Position numbers and translations under genes: made by a program. A DNA stretch of 64,000 nucleotides from Helianthus annuus (Eukaryota; Streptophyta; Magnoliopsida; Asterales; Asteraceae), in the NCBI RefSeq assembly GCF_002127325.2, contig NC_035448.2, positions 61,801,751 through 61,865,750 of the forward strand, in the 5' to 3' direction. Every line of letters starts with the position of its first letter. Position 1 is the first letter of the stretch. The notes beneath the pieces were generated by a model, which ran no database searches, was not told the DNA's origin, and saw nothing but the letters and a program-made list of their open reading frames with translations. Positions 22,084-34,400 of the stretch are shown one piece after another.

Positions 22084-22860
22084 CGCACGTTTGATTCATT
22101 ATGCAGCGTCAATTTAAAGCTTCACCCAACGAAATGCTCCTTCGGAATGGAGGAGGGAAAATTTCTAGGGTTCATAGTAACCAGAGACGGTTTTAAGGTC
22201 AACCCGGAGAAAGTACAAGCTATCCAACATATGCCATCACCAGCAACAGTTATAGAGATGCAATGACTTGCGGGATGATTAGCAGCCTTGAACAGATTTC
22301 TAGCAAACCACGCCGCAAAGTCTTACCCGTTCATTAGCACGTTGCGCAACTGCGCCAAAAAGAGCCATTTTCAGTGGACATCGGAAGCAGAGATAGCCTT
22401 CAAGCAAATGAAGGAATGTCTAATCCAGTTACCAACGTTGATAGCACCGCGAGAAAAAGAACCGCTAATCTTATATCTGTCCGCAGCAGAGGTAGCGGTT
22501 GGCGCAGTGTTAATGGTGGAAAGAGAGGGCGTTCAAACCCCGATATACTAGATTAATAAGATGCTAACTGGCCCATAGACACGCTACTTTATGATAGAAA
22601 AGCTCGTCCTCGCACTGGTACATGCGTCACGAAGACTGCGCCGGTATTTCTCTGGTCATGTTATTACACTACTCACTAATTACCATCTAGGCCAAATTCT
22701 GTCTAAACCCGATGTCGCGGGAAGATTGGCCAAATGGGCCATCGAGCTAGGAGGATACAATATCCTATATAGACCTCGACCAGCAATCAAAGGGCAAGTA
22801 TTAGCAGACTTCGCCACAGAAGTTCCCATAGACAAAGTACAGGAATATGAGGCGATCCAA
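22084..22860 (+). pseudogene. pol: Tat connection region and first RNase H, broken
   Basis: Same frame as reverse transcriptase. It contains FLGFIVTRDGFKVNPEK, two TGA codons (22264 and 22276), an RNase H-like core (LYLSAAEVAVGAVLM), further stops at 22549 and 22576, and VLALVHASRRLRRYFSGH. The catalytic Asp expected in the first RNase H block is replaced in LYLSAAE. Pseudogene. Confidence 0.75.
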
Positions 22861-23370
22861 AACCCTATTCCAGTCTTCGACGATAGGGTTTGGATGTTGC
22901 ACACATACGGAGCTTCTAACGATGATGGTGCAGGTGCAGGCCTCCGACTGGTTAGCCCAGATGATCACGAGCTCACATACGCAATACGCCTAGATTTCAA
23001 AAGTATAAACAACGAGGCAGAATACGAAGCATTTCTTGCAGGCCTCCGTTTGGCACTTAAAATGGGGGCAAAAAACCTCGAAGCTCACGTCGATTCAAAG
23101 CTAGTGGCTGAACAAGTTAATGGCCATTACGACGCTAAAGGTGAAGCCATGGCTTTATATCTAGAGCAAGCACGAATGCTTATCAGCCAGTTCCAAACAT
23201 TCAAAATAGTTCACATAAACATAAGTGAAAATAAACACGCAGACGCGTTGAGTAAATTGGTTGCCACCAGTTTCAAGCATCTAGCAAAAGAGGTCCGCAT
23301 TGAGGTATTATCCAATCCATCCGTTCCTCTAAAACAAGTAAACATCATTGAGGTCGGCAGCCCATCCTGA
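22861..23370 (+). pseudogene. Second (archaeal-type) RNase H of the Tat element
   Basis: About 160 residues of the extra RNase H typical of Tat/Ogre elements. Seen blocks: GASNDDGAGAGL, NNEAEYEAFLAGL with the catalytic Glu, and HVDSKLVAEQ with the catalytic Asp, then NKHADALSKL. In the first block the usual Asp before Gly-Ala-Ser is Tyr (TYGAS), which would weaken or kill activity. The frame ends at a TGA (23368-23370) and continues into integrase in the same frame. Confidence 0.75.
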
Positions 23371-24314
23371 ATGTCCCCGATCATCATGTACCTGCAGCAT
23401 GGCAAACTTCAAGAAGGAAAACCGGAAGCTAGGAAGATCCAGAACAAAGCGCTAAACTACAAAATGGCAGACGGTATTTTGTACCGGAAATCATTTATGG
23501 TCCACTCCTATGCTGTGTCGATAAAACAGATGCGCAGTACTTAGTCAGAGAAATCCACGAAGGATTATGTGGGATACACGCCGGACCACGCATGGTAGTA
23601 GCAAAGATAATGAGTGCAGGCTACTATTGGCCGGGGATGCATGTGGACGCAGTGGAATTATTACGCAAGTGCGCGGCATGCCAGCGCCATGCGCCAAAAA
23701 TCCTCCGTCCGAAAAATCCTTTAGTACCAGTCACCTCCGCCTGGCCCTTTCAACAGTGGGGTATCGACCTTGTCGGTCCTTTCCCTGACGCGCCAGACGC
23801 AATTAAATTCATTATTGTAGCAGTTGACTACTTAACCAAGTGGGTAGAAGCTAAGACATTGGCGTCAACCACAGCGATGGTAATCCGCAAGTTTATATGG
23901 GAACATATCATCTGTCGGTTCGGGTTGCCCTTGCGCATTATTTCAGATAACGGCACAAATTTTGCCTCAGAAGATCTACAGAAGTGGTTTAAAAAAATGA
24001 AGATCGAGCAAAACTTTGCCTCTGTGGCACACCCACAAGCAAATGGGCAGGTCGAAAGTATAAAAAACAAATAGTGGATGGCATCAAAGCAAGATTAGGG
24101 ACGGCGCGCAGAGGATGGGTAGATGAGCTCCCTAGCATCTTATGGGCTCATCACACCATGCCAAAAACTAGTACGGGGGAAACCCCATTTAGCCTGGTAT
24201 ATGGATCACAGGTAGTAATACCAGCAGAAATTGGCCTCCCATCGCCGCGTATGATTGCCATGGAGAAACAAGACAATGAAAAAAAACGAAGGATGGATCT
24301 AGACCTTCTCGAGG
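23371..24314 (+). pseudogene. Tat integrase, frameshifted and truncated
   Basis: Starts in the upstream frame (MYLQHGKLQEG), shifts by one base near 23500-23520, then reads the zinc finger (HEGLCGIHAG and CAACQRH), catalytic Asp in GIDLVGPFP, Asp in SDNGTNF and Glu in NGQVES. After a TAG at 24072 the rest continues in another frame from 24074 to 24314, where a Gypsy LTR interrupts it. The fold is recognisable but the gene is broken at least three times. Confidence 0.85.
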
Positions 24315-24435
24315 TGTCACACCCCGATATTTCCACGTATTACCGGTGGGCCCGGTGGGGAGTATCGTGACGATGTTGATATCATCATAGTCAAATAATC
24401 ACAGTTCAATGCACAGCGGAAGTCTAAAGTAAATA
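24315..24435 (-). mobile_element. Gypsy LTR end fragment, related to Gypsy-II
   Basis: Read on the minus strand, about 120 bp matches the last part of the Gypsy-II LTR: GCTTCC(A/G)CTGTGCATT, then CGTCACGATA, CCACCGGGCCCACCGGT and GGGGTGTGACA. It directly follows Tat integrase sequence and is cut off by the Copia-1 LTR. I infer a Gypsy element inserted in Tat, later split by Copia-1. Confidence 0.75.
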
Positions 24436-24438
24436 TGT

Positions 24439-24871
24439 TGCAGGATCGATTTCTGACCCGAATGAGTCGATCAAAAGAGTTTTTGCTCGATACGAAAGGC
24501 GGAAACAAACGTATCAAGTTCAATTCAGCTAGATATACACTTTAAACTGTCTTTTGATAGATTTGACAAAGATTTATAGCGAGTAGACACATCGGCAGCA
24601 GTTCGGTACTGAAACCGGAAAGCTACAAATGACTTGGCACGATGGGTATTTATAAGCGAGGTGATTTCGCACGAAATAGGCCATGCGAAATCAAGTTTTC
24701 ACACGAAATCAGATTTCGTGCGAAATACCCATGTAATTTCGTACGAAATAGCTGTGTGCTATTTCATGCGAAATACCTTCATACCCACATTTCTCATTTT
24801 GCGTGCCCTGATCTATTTAATACAATATAAGACTCGATACAAGATGAAGTCGACAGACGTATGCACCAACA
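24439..24871 (-). repeat. Copia-1 3' LTR
   Basis: On the minus strand it begins TGTTGGTGCATACG and ends near CGATCCTGCA (the exact end is ambiguous by three bases). TATAAATA lies at 24647-24654. Directly upstream of it, 24661-24775 holds repeated ATTTCG/CGAAAT palindromes such as ATTTCGTACGAAAT. Confidence 0.75.
24647..24654 (-). promoter_or_regulatory. TATA box in Copia-1 LTR
   Basis: TATAAATA on the minus strand, with repeated CGAAAT palindromes beginning about 10 bp upstream. Confidence 0.55.
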
Positions 24872-24885
24872 GACTCCCCCTCGGA
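24872..24885 (-). promoter_or_regulatory. Polypurine tract of Copia-1
   Basis: Minus strand CCGAGGGGGAGTC directly before the LTR start TGTTGGTG. Confidence 0.75.
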
Positions 24886-26987
24886 TGTTGACGAAGTCTT
24901 TGGTGTCGAGTCTTCAATCTTCAGTCTTATCGGTCTTCTCGAACTCTTCCGAAATATCTAACAATTTAAAGCATCCTCAAACTTCTCTCTACTCTTCATT
25001 TCAGGATCTCGATCTGACTCTATCTTCACTTTAATTCTCTTGATCAGATCTCTTGTTTCCTTAAGTTCATCAGCATCAGCAGCTTGTGTGAACACATTTC
25101 CCAGGAACAGAATCTGGCTCTTTTCATCTACAGACTCCCCCTATCAATACACTGGGATCTGGATCGTGACCTGGCACACACTCTGCTTTAGGAATCGAAA
25201 CCTGGCTCTCTCTAATCACAAACTCCTCAGGAATCGAAAACCTTGCTTACCTGCACATCCTCTATCTCACAATAAATTTCACAAAATTTAAATTTGACAA
25301 ATTTATGTTCTCTGCTTACCACCTGTAGAAGATGAATTCAACAGATGAATTAAAACCACTTGCAGGTATTAATCAATAACTGATTTTACAATGTTAATTT
25401 CTGATGAACCACTTGTAAAAATAGAATGATTTAACATTTAAAAGCTTCTGATGACCACTTGTAGACAAAACATTCAAATCTTTTTCCATTATACAAAGAC
25501 TCTCCCTCACAATATGTTCATCATATTTAGCACTTGGAATTTTGAAAATCAGCTCTTCAACATCAGTTGTCGAAAATCTTTTTGAATTTTTCAAAATTTT
25601 ATGTTAAAACACATTCTTTTTGAGTTTTTCTAACATTTTTAAATTTGAAAGTCATACAGAAATATTTACAGACAATATTTTTGTGAGTTTGTGTAAGAGG
25701 ATCATATCAGTTTTTGAGACAAATCACTAACACCATTAAGCTTTAAACATTTTAAGTTCTAAACAATTCACTTAGATTGTCAGTATACTGATCCACTTTA
25801 AATTTTCACACAAAGTTCAACTGTTCTAAGATATGAGATTAGTGTTTTAATTACCTAAACTTATTCGCGTGTCCCACCTCAGAATATACTCCCGTATCCA
25901 GACTTCTATATTCAGTCTTACAGGTGAATGTACACTAATGATATCTGTAAATGGGTAAGTGCGAGACCGTGAGAGCTCAGGCTAGAACTTCCGTTCGTAC
26001 AAAGAGATGACGGCTCGTCTTTTAGGTGTGTCCCGTTTGGGGATCTTTTCTTCAACAGCACATGATTAGCATTTTTCAATGTTTCATCATTTTTTGTACT
26101 GAGGGCTGGCTTTAAGATTAAAGCTTATACAAAGTATTATACGAGGACTAGGCTATTGCTCCCGCAAAATCAGAAGTCCTTGTATAATACCCCAGATATC
26201 ACCACGCACAAAGACCTAGTATGTCAGAAATAGAAAATCTTTCAAACAAGATTTCGGGGGTTACCCATATATCTGAGAGATGTCCCCCACGATATAAGTA
26301 AGTATTTGAATTTATGTTTATATCTCGAAAACACTCTACTAAATGTGTAGAAACCTACTGACACATCCTCAGTGAGATCGTTTATCATATTTTTGACTTT
26401 CCAATTCTTTAGCATGTTGTGATAGTCCACTGATGTACTATCATTTCCTCTTTTTACAACAAAACTCTTTTTCATTTTATCATATTTTTGGCTTTTTCAA
26501 TTTTTCTAATGTTTTTGGATTTTTTGAAATTTCTTACTCCCCCTAAAATTTAAAAACATTTAAAGAAAATTTGAAAACAAACTGTACAAGAAAAAATGAC
26601 AACTGTTGTGAATTGCTTCAATTCGCCATTCATTCAGCATAAACAATCAGAACTCCCCCTTACAACAAACTATTTTCCCATTATGATTTCAAAACACTTA
26701 AGTTTGTTTTAATCAAAATGGTTTTTCCAGAAAATAAGTTTTGTTGATATTACCACTTGTAAGATGGGGATTACTTCATCACTTTGTTTTCTCAACCACT
26801 TGAAAATTTAACAATTTTAAATTCTTCCAACAAATACCACTTGTAGAAAATCAAGTACAACTTAATGTCCCTGATTAACCACTTGTAGATCGAAATATCA
26901 CAGTTACCAACCTGTGAATTTCTCAAGAAAGATGCCGATTCCTACTCCCCAATTACCAACCTGGGAGTTCCGGCAAGTCAGGTTTTT
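24886..26987 (-). other. Copia-1 3' region without pol
   Basis: About 2.1 kb between gag stop and polypurine tract. It has no coding frame over 80 codons and no pol motif on either strand. Segments match 45638-47480 in Copia-3 and 41330-41955 in Copia-2. The 11-mer CTACAAGTGGT and close variants recur about eight times (near 25325, 25361, 25407, 25452, 26753, 26801, 26846 and 26878). Confidence 0.65.
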
Positions 26988-28628
26988 TCAGTTATAGAGA
27001 TCCTCCCAAGCCTGACAGACCTTGGGAGATTCCGAGTTACCAACACTCGGTTTCTTTCCTTTCATTTTCTTTTCATAATATTCTTTTACCCCTTTGACTT
27101 TCCCATCAATCATTTTTCCAAAAATATGTTTTACTTTGGGGTTAAAAGCTTTTTCAACATCAAATTATTTCTTTTCAGAAGAGAATTGATTTGAAATCTC
27201 AACTTTTCTAATTTTTTGTTTAAAATTTTCAGCCCTCAATGGTGGAAAATTTGCATCATCCATTTGAGGAACTGATTTTTCACCTTTTGATTCAACTTGT
27301 GGCTCCTCTGACTTTGAGGAATCAGATTCATCGCAAGAAGATAGCTCCTCTGATTTTGATGAATCAGAATCATTGCTAGAACTTTCATCAGATTTCTTAA
27401 CAACCCATTTTTGGTTGTCAAGGTTTGCTTTTCTTTTATAAAACCTTTTTGAACATTCACCAACTTCAAACTTTGAATCTTTGAAAACTATGAACTGTTT
27501 TGTTGGTGGTTCATTTTCAACCATCTTTTCTTTCATTTTAAGAGACACTCCCTGCTTTGATTGGATTGCCTTTGGACAATTTCTGGCAATATGACCAATT
27601 ATTTTGCATTGAAAACACGTTCTTGTCTCTTTCTATTGAACAACTTCATTCTTCATTTCTTCTTGCTTCTTTGCAAGGAAGTCTTTGTTTGTCTGCTTCC
27701 AAAATGAACTTTTCTCCTCTTCTTCCGAGCTTGCTCCTGAAATAAAAACAGTTTTTGGTTTATAAATTTTCTCATTTTTATGATTTTCTGGTGGAATAAA
27801 TCCAAGACCTTTCTTTTTGAAATTACCGTTATGGTTTGGTTTCTTTCGATAACCTGAACCAGAACTGTAACCCTTTTTCTTGTTTTCTCTTTGTTGAACT
27901 CTTGAGTTGTATTTTTTAGGTTTTTCAGAAAGATTTACATCTTTTATTTCAGAAATATTGATTTCTGTTAATTTGAAAACCTTTTTTATCATTTCAGTTT
28001 TGACACCTCTTTTTGTAAATTCCTCATCAGAATATAATTTGTCCGAATCATTCAAAGTATATGCAACTTTGAACGTTTCATCATTCAAATTAAATTTTGA
28101 TAAAAGAAATTCTTTATTGTAAACTTTTTTGCCCTGTTTGACTTTTGAACTTGACATGTCGGATTCAGACTTTGACTCTGATTTTGACTCCGACTTTGGC
28201 TCCTCAGTTTCATCTTTATCCAACAATTGATCGACCACTTTCTTTATTAACTCGGACTCATGATCAGTGTCAGATGATGTAAACGTAACATCAATGTTTT
28301 CTGGCAAGTTAACTGAAGGCTCAGACTCCCACTGTAAGTTGGTTGCCTTTTCGACTCTGTCTGAATTTGAATTTCTTGGCGAATATCCATTTTCAAGCGG
28401 GGGTGGACACTTGTTGTAACTGACGCTTTGTTTCTTACCAGAATCTTTCACTTTGGTTTTCTCTTTTGTTTCACAAGTCTTCTCTTCAGATGTTTCTTCT
28501 TCAAATGCCTTCATGCCTTCAACGGTTGGATAGATCCTGTCAATGACATAAGAAGTACATGAGTAACTTTTTAACAACCTACTTACTCTTTCTGTTTCAA
28601 TCCTTTGAGTTTCCAGTTTTTGTTCTTG
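26988..28628 (-). pseudogene. gag: Copia-1 gag, C-terminal half
   Basis: One continuous frame on the minus strand with two in-frame stops (TAG at 27633-27635 and TAA at 27165-27167). It starts in a coiled-coil-like region, then a block ending NKCPPPLENGY, a (KSES)n repeat, Lys-rich linkers, a zinc knuckle CFQCKIIGHIARNC (near 27580) and Ser/Asp/Glu-rich repeats. It would be the RNA-binding particle protein of a Copia-type element. The N-terminal half should lie beyond the Gypsy-IV insertion. Confidence 0.8.
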
Positions 28629-31397
28629 TGGCACCTGAGCAGAATCCGCGACAATCTTGATTTATCACTTCACTCCTTCATGCTTACTTGTCAAATTTCG
28701 GGACGAAATTTCTTTCAAGTCGGGGATGATGTGACAACCCAAACTTTCAAGGTCAGCATCTCTTTGTCGTGTAATCCTGTTTCTTGTTATCCTTCTTACG
28801 CATTCCTTACGACGATAGAAATCGGTAAACACTCGTAATTGTAATCGGTTTGTTAAACACCGTATACGTTTAAGTAAATAGGCATACGCATGCGATTGGG
28901 CTTAAACCTTGTGTCGCGTATACGATCGGGCCAGACTCTTTTGTTTGTGTGTTGGTTGTTTGGCAGCCCAAATATTTTGAATAAGTGGGCCGCGATGAAT
29001 GGACTTGGTGATCCCATTAGCATAAGCAACTAACCATTTATTAACAAGACCAGTCTAATAGATTTAAGCCCATTTTGACACTTGAATGGCCCAACCGAAT
29101 CATGTTGTTATAACTGCATGCATTAGGGGGCAGATATCATTAACCCTAAGCAAATAAACCCTATCTTTTCTCATAACTTGTGTGCGGCAGTAGCAAACCC
29201 ATCCCTGTTCGAGTTACATCTTGGCTAGTAAGACCTCCGGTTAGTATTTATCACTTGTTAATTTTCATGCTTTTACGTTTTGTGTAAACCGTTTACTAGG
29301 ATAGGATTCTTGATGATCTGTTAAATGCAAATGGTGGCTATTGATGTTAAGACTCGATAACTATTTGATCCGGATATGTATTAAACGTGCAACTGAATTT
29401 GTTGGTGTGGATATAATCTGTGGTAGCGAAGTAGGTTAAGGATTCGGTTATGATAACTGAACCAAGGTGCCATGTTCTTTTCCAATATGATGTGATGACT
29501 TTGTAGGTTTGTGATCCATAATAAATTTTGATGTAAACTAACTTTAAGGGTCCAATAGAATTGTGGATATCTAATTTGATAAGTTTGGATAATATGACGG
29601 CCCATGTGTTTGTAACTTTGATATCACCAAATCATGTGCATCCTACACATGTGTCAGAATAGGCAAGTCATTAAATGATGATTGATGTGGCCGATAGTGG
29701 GTTATGTGATGATATTACCTGTTGATATAAGTTGCTTTGGGGGGGTAATCATAACAGTGAACTAATAATACATGTGCATAGGTAGTGGGCTGATAGAAAG
29801 AAAGTATTGAATTCATATTTTGTACGTGTAACCGGAAATTGCTATGTGGGCCGCTCCGTTAGATCTGGGCCACGGATCTAACTGGTTGCATTCAGGGAAG
29901 GGGTCGGGTTATATGCAACTGTTGGGCCGGGATATTTATACATTTACGTGATCCGCTTTGGGCCGGGTATGATATGTTTGGATTGGGTATTACTGATCGA
30001 TGATGGATAGGAGAGTAAAGTAATATGTATGTTGTCAAGTAATTGATCGATAAGGTGGTCAAAACTGGAAGCATGATTTAGATTAAGTCTAAGAGCTGGG
30101 CCACAACCATAGCTACTCATACATGACTGGGCCGAGTGGTGTTGAAGCCCACTTTACATGGGCTGGCACGATAACAGGCCGCACCACAAGACTCTGATGT
30201 AGATTGGTTCGGGTTTGATGCTAAGGGGCCATATACAGAATGCCATGACAAAAGTAGATCACACATATGCAAAGTTAATATATATATGTAGTGGATTGCA
30301 TACAGCTTAATTAAATGTTGGGTCACATGAACTAAAGTTGAATCATTGATCAGTAACTGGCATATTATCAAGTGTTAACATATGTGCTGTGCATGAATTG
30401 TGTATGTATGTTCATGTGACAAATCGGTTTGTGAACTAAGTATATGATAGAGACTATTGATTTACTATTATGGCTTGAATTTCACAAGTGTGTTAAGTGT
30501 ATCTTGACTGTGTGATAAGTGAATAAGGGACACATGACTTGTTATACGTGAAATGTGTGGTTTATGTGTATGAGGTATTGACTGTTATCGATAATCCTTT
30601 TAGGGCGTGTTTTGTTCGACTAATAAACAAGATATTTAATCTTACCGAGCAAACCCAAGGTGAGTTCACTACTCTTGAGCATGCGTCCCGGTGGTTGGGA
30701 CAGTCAGTGGGTATCCCGGGGAGGGATAGGTCTTTTGGGTAAAACTGGGATGTTGGATAATATTCTCACTCTCTATCTCTTAAGTCCCATCTTTTGTTAC
30801 CGGGGAGGTAACGGGGTATTAGTTGGTAGCGCTGCTTAGGTTTGGCACCCTCACGTCGTACCGAGGAGGACGGTTGTGAACTAATTTCCCAGTCGGGCCC
30901 AGTGCTTTGATAGGAGCACTGGGGAAAGGGCAAAACATACATCAGGAGCCGTCTTGTTCAGTATCGAGATATTATCAAACATTACTTTCGGAATCAAATT
31001 CAATGGATTAACTAAACACTTGGTAACAAACGTTTTTGTAAAACTATGAACTCACCAGCGTTGTCTGATACACTTGTTGCATGCTCGCAGGCCGTTAGAT
31101 TTCTTCGATTTGGAACTTGCTGTTTGGAGCGGCTAGAGTGGTCATGGGTCGTTCTGATTGGATACACATATTGGTTCATTGATTTCGTACATTTGTTTTG
31201 AGAATATTTAAACTATGGTTCCGTTAATGCTTCCGCTGAACATGTTGAGTTTTATTTAAACTTATTGTTGATACGTTCATTAATAATTGGCAATTTCATT
31301 TTTAAAGTTGTTATGAGTTTAACATGATTAGTGGCTCGTTATTGGTTTGTCACACGCCTAGCAGGGACTCCAGGGGTGGTATTTTGGGGGTGTGACA
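28629..31397 (+). repeat. Gypsy-IV 5' LTR
   Basis: 2769 bp, starting TGGCACCTGAG and ending GGGTGTGACA. The first 100 bp end in a hairpin (AAATTTCGGGACGAAATTT) and a second polypurine-like string GTCGGGGATGATG before TGTGACAACCC, so an older LTR start seems to be embedded. No gene inside; short frames are not coding-like. Confidence 0.85.
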
Positions 31398-31400
31398 GTT

Positions 31401-31413
31401 TGGTATCAGAGCC
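31401..31413 (+). promoter_or_regulatory. Primer binding site of Gypsy-IV (tRNA-iMet)
   Basis: TGGTATCAGAGCC, a full 13-base complement of the initiator tRNA-Met end, three bases after the LTR. Confidence 0.9.
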
Positions 31414-34400
31414 ACTGGTTATAGTGAACTTGGTTTTAAAACGTCTTTATAAAACCAGACTATGACCGAACGGATCCGAAATCGACCATGACACTCAGCT
31501 CCAGACTGCAAGATTCGTTTCTCGTTTACTGTTGCATAGTATATCTAGTGTTTTCTTATGAATAACATCACATGTGAATGCACACTTAGCACTACACTAT
31601 GAACTTCTATGTTACCAACCCATGTTACGTGTTTTAAGAGTGCGACTCTTCTTGAACTTTCATGATCTATGTCGTGGCGTCATCTGTCTTATTGCTCGAA
31701 TTCGGGGAACCTTTTAGCGTGAGTTAAGAGGCACTTAGATAAGCATGCAAATTTCCTTATTATTATGGGAGCACACATAATAATAATGTGGGGTGCATGT
31801 GAGTCCTAGTGAGGCTTAACGAGTGTGAGAGGGGTTCCGCTCTGTTAATTGATGTTATGTTAGAACTCAGCAGTCTATAGGAGTCATAGCAGTGATTGTC
31901 TTCTACTCGAACATGATCTTTTCACCCCTTTCTGAATCCTTACGAATCTCGATGCTATCGAGTACCACCTGATCACACATATGCACGCTTAGCGAACTGT
32001 ATAGAATGTTAGGTGCTAGTACGAACGTCCCTGAGTTGGACGGCTCAGCGTCAAATGATTGGACTATACTTTCCTCACCTATCTTTGTTTGTTGGAACTT
32101 AGTGTATTGACGCCTTAGATCCCGAAGTGCGATCACTTCTGCAGCACTCTCTCGACATACCGTGTATTACTCAGTCAACTTGCAAGAACGATGGACAAGA
32201 GGGTAAACGTAGTACCTTACCGACTTCAGCATTTGAACGACCCTAGTTACCGGCAACGAACAACAACGATTTGACTCCATTCGAATCCTTAACCCCAGTC
32301 AGTGACTCATGTGAGTCGACTCTTACGAACCAATCGGGATAAAATCGATGACGATTGACTGTAGAGCGGACTGTGTAACCGCCCGCACCATAAGTAGTGC
32401 CTTAGGACGTGGCACGGAATGTGAAAAGATGGACCTTGTTGGTGAAAGGACGCAGGACACCGTTATAGGCAACAATATTAGAGGCAACAGTCGCGACAAC
32501 GTCAAGGTACTCGTGATCGTAGCTTACAGAATGGAAGGTGACCTCGACAAGGATTGACTGTGTTAAGTCAAGGTGACGACAACCAAGGGAACAACGGCAG
32601 TACTAGAAATTCTCATGACGAAAACAACACTAGAAATGAAGCTCATGGAAGGACATTTAGTATTGGCATAGGCTATACCAGGCGTAATAGCAACACGATA
32701 GCTTGGATGGGTAGTTATTCGCTTCGTCTCTGTTCTATTAACCCTGATGCTTCTTGAAACCGAACCTGTTGTGGAGTCGGCTGATGCAAGTCAATTGAAG
32801 CCTTATATGTTCGCTGAGATGCAAACTCGACCTTGGGGGACAGGTGTTCAACATCGACCTTCCTTCCACTACCCTTGATGGTTGCAATATAGTAGTTAGT
32901 GTGGATTGGTTATCCAGAGATGTCGCAGATACACCAGTGAGGAGAAGACCTTGTGTGGAGAATCGTTATTTGCTCTAAAGCGTCAGAGTGGTGCAAAGGT
33001 TAGCGCCATTTCAGCTATGAAGGCCAGAAGTGTCTACGGAGGGATTACTCCGCTATACTAGCAACCGTTACTGATGTTAGGGCTAAGGAGACAGAGGATC
33101 GAGGATCCACAAACCATTCGTGATTCCTTTCGGTGTGCTACCCAAGGAACTTTCGGGCTTACATCCACAACTGTTTGGAGAAATCTCAGTGTGATCTCGC
33201 GCCAGAGGCAGCCCTGACTACACGCACTCTTACCGTCTTGCACCAGGAGGGTTGCAAGAGCTGTCTAATCAACGGCAGGAGCTGTTGGACAAGAGTTTTG
33301 TTGGACCTAGCTTTTCGCTTTGGGGAGCCCCGGTTATACCCATGAAGATAAGCCTTTTGGTATGTGTACTGATTTGCAAGAACTCAATAAGGTGACAGTA
33401 GAGAATCGTTTGCCATGACCATATATTGACAACCTAACGACCAGTTGCGGGGGTCGAGCTTCCATTTGAGGATTGAATAACAAATGAACTATCATCAGAT
33501 GGGAGTACAGAGGGGAGAATGTTCCTACAACGGCATACCAGACGCAGGGCGGCCATTGCGACGTTGTATTCCAAAACCTCTGGGTCAATCATCACACCAG
33601 CAGCTGCATGGATCACATGAATCAACTATGCTTATTGACAACATCTTGAATCATTTCCAGGAGGAAGGAACATCGTAGACGACATCCGTATCATACTTTA
33701 GGGCTCCTGAGGGAGGAGCCATTACGTGCGAAGTTTTGTTTAGTGTAACATCTAGATTCGAGAGATGCATTTGAACATCTAACCAACGAAGTGGAATACA
33801 CGTGGACCTCGCTAAGACCCGTTTTGGTTAGAAACTGATCGACACCAGAGATCCCTTCGAGGATGCAGCAATTTCTTGGTCTCACTAGATGCTATCGCAG
33901 ATTCATCACAGGATTCTCGAGGATCGCGGAGCTTAAATCTCTTTAGCACAACGAGGTGCTGTGTTCATGGAAGACAAAATAGGAGGGCGTCTTTTCAGCT
34001 TTTGAAAACCCAACCCTGCAATGCACTGTGCATCAATTCTATCCGAGGGAACCGATGATTTGGCGGTATACCATGATGGATCGAATCAGAGTCCCAGTTA
34101 CACATCGATACGACCTGAGAAGGAAATGGCCCACGTGGTGGACTTACAGGAAGAACTGCATGAGTCACGACCTGCGGTGGAAGCCCTGGTCTTTGGATTT
34201 AAGTTGGAGGCATTACTTGGACGGTACCAAATGCACTACCTAGACCGATCACAAGGGCCTCCCGTGTGAGTTAAACATGTGATGGCACCGCTGGATGGAA
34301 CTTTTGAATGAATACGACCGTGAAACCTGGACGTGCACGAGCTTTGCAGCTTGCTATCGACTTTAGCGTACCTGATCAGAATCGCGTCATCCAAGTTGAG

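Larger units (their letters stand above)
19520..24314 (+). mobile_element. Tat-type Ty3/Gypsy element, decayed and truncated
   Basis: In order: a probable 5' LTR (19520-20300), primer site, short gag remnant, protease, reverse transcriptase, RNase H, a second RNase H and integrase. The second RNase H downstream of the first is diagnostic of the Tat/Ogre group. Several in-frame stops and at least two frameshifts disable it. The right end is cut within the integrase C-terminus by a Gypsy LTR beginning TGTCACACCCC at 24315. Most of gag is absent (only about 600 bases lie between the primer site and protease). Confidence 0.8.
24437..28628 (-). mobile_element. Copia-1: gag-only Copia-like element, interrupted
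   Basis: Minus strand. The 3' LTR is at about 24439-24871, then polypurine tract, 2.1 kb of non-coding 3' region and the C-terminal half of a long gag (26988-28628). At 28629 the Gypsy-IV LTR interrupts gag. No protease, integrase or reverse transcriptase was seen between gag and the LTR, the place where Copia pol belongs. Its gag and 3' region match Copia-2 and Copia-3. Confidence 0.8.

Noticed and set aside
24886..26987. Envelope-like gene after Copia gag
   Set aside because: SIRE-type elements can have an extra frame here, but no long frame, signal peptide or membrane segment is visible.
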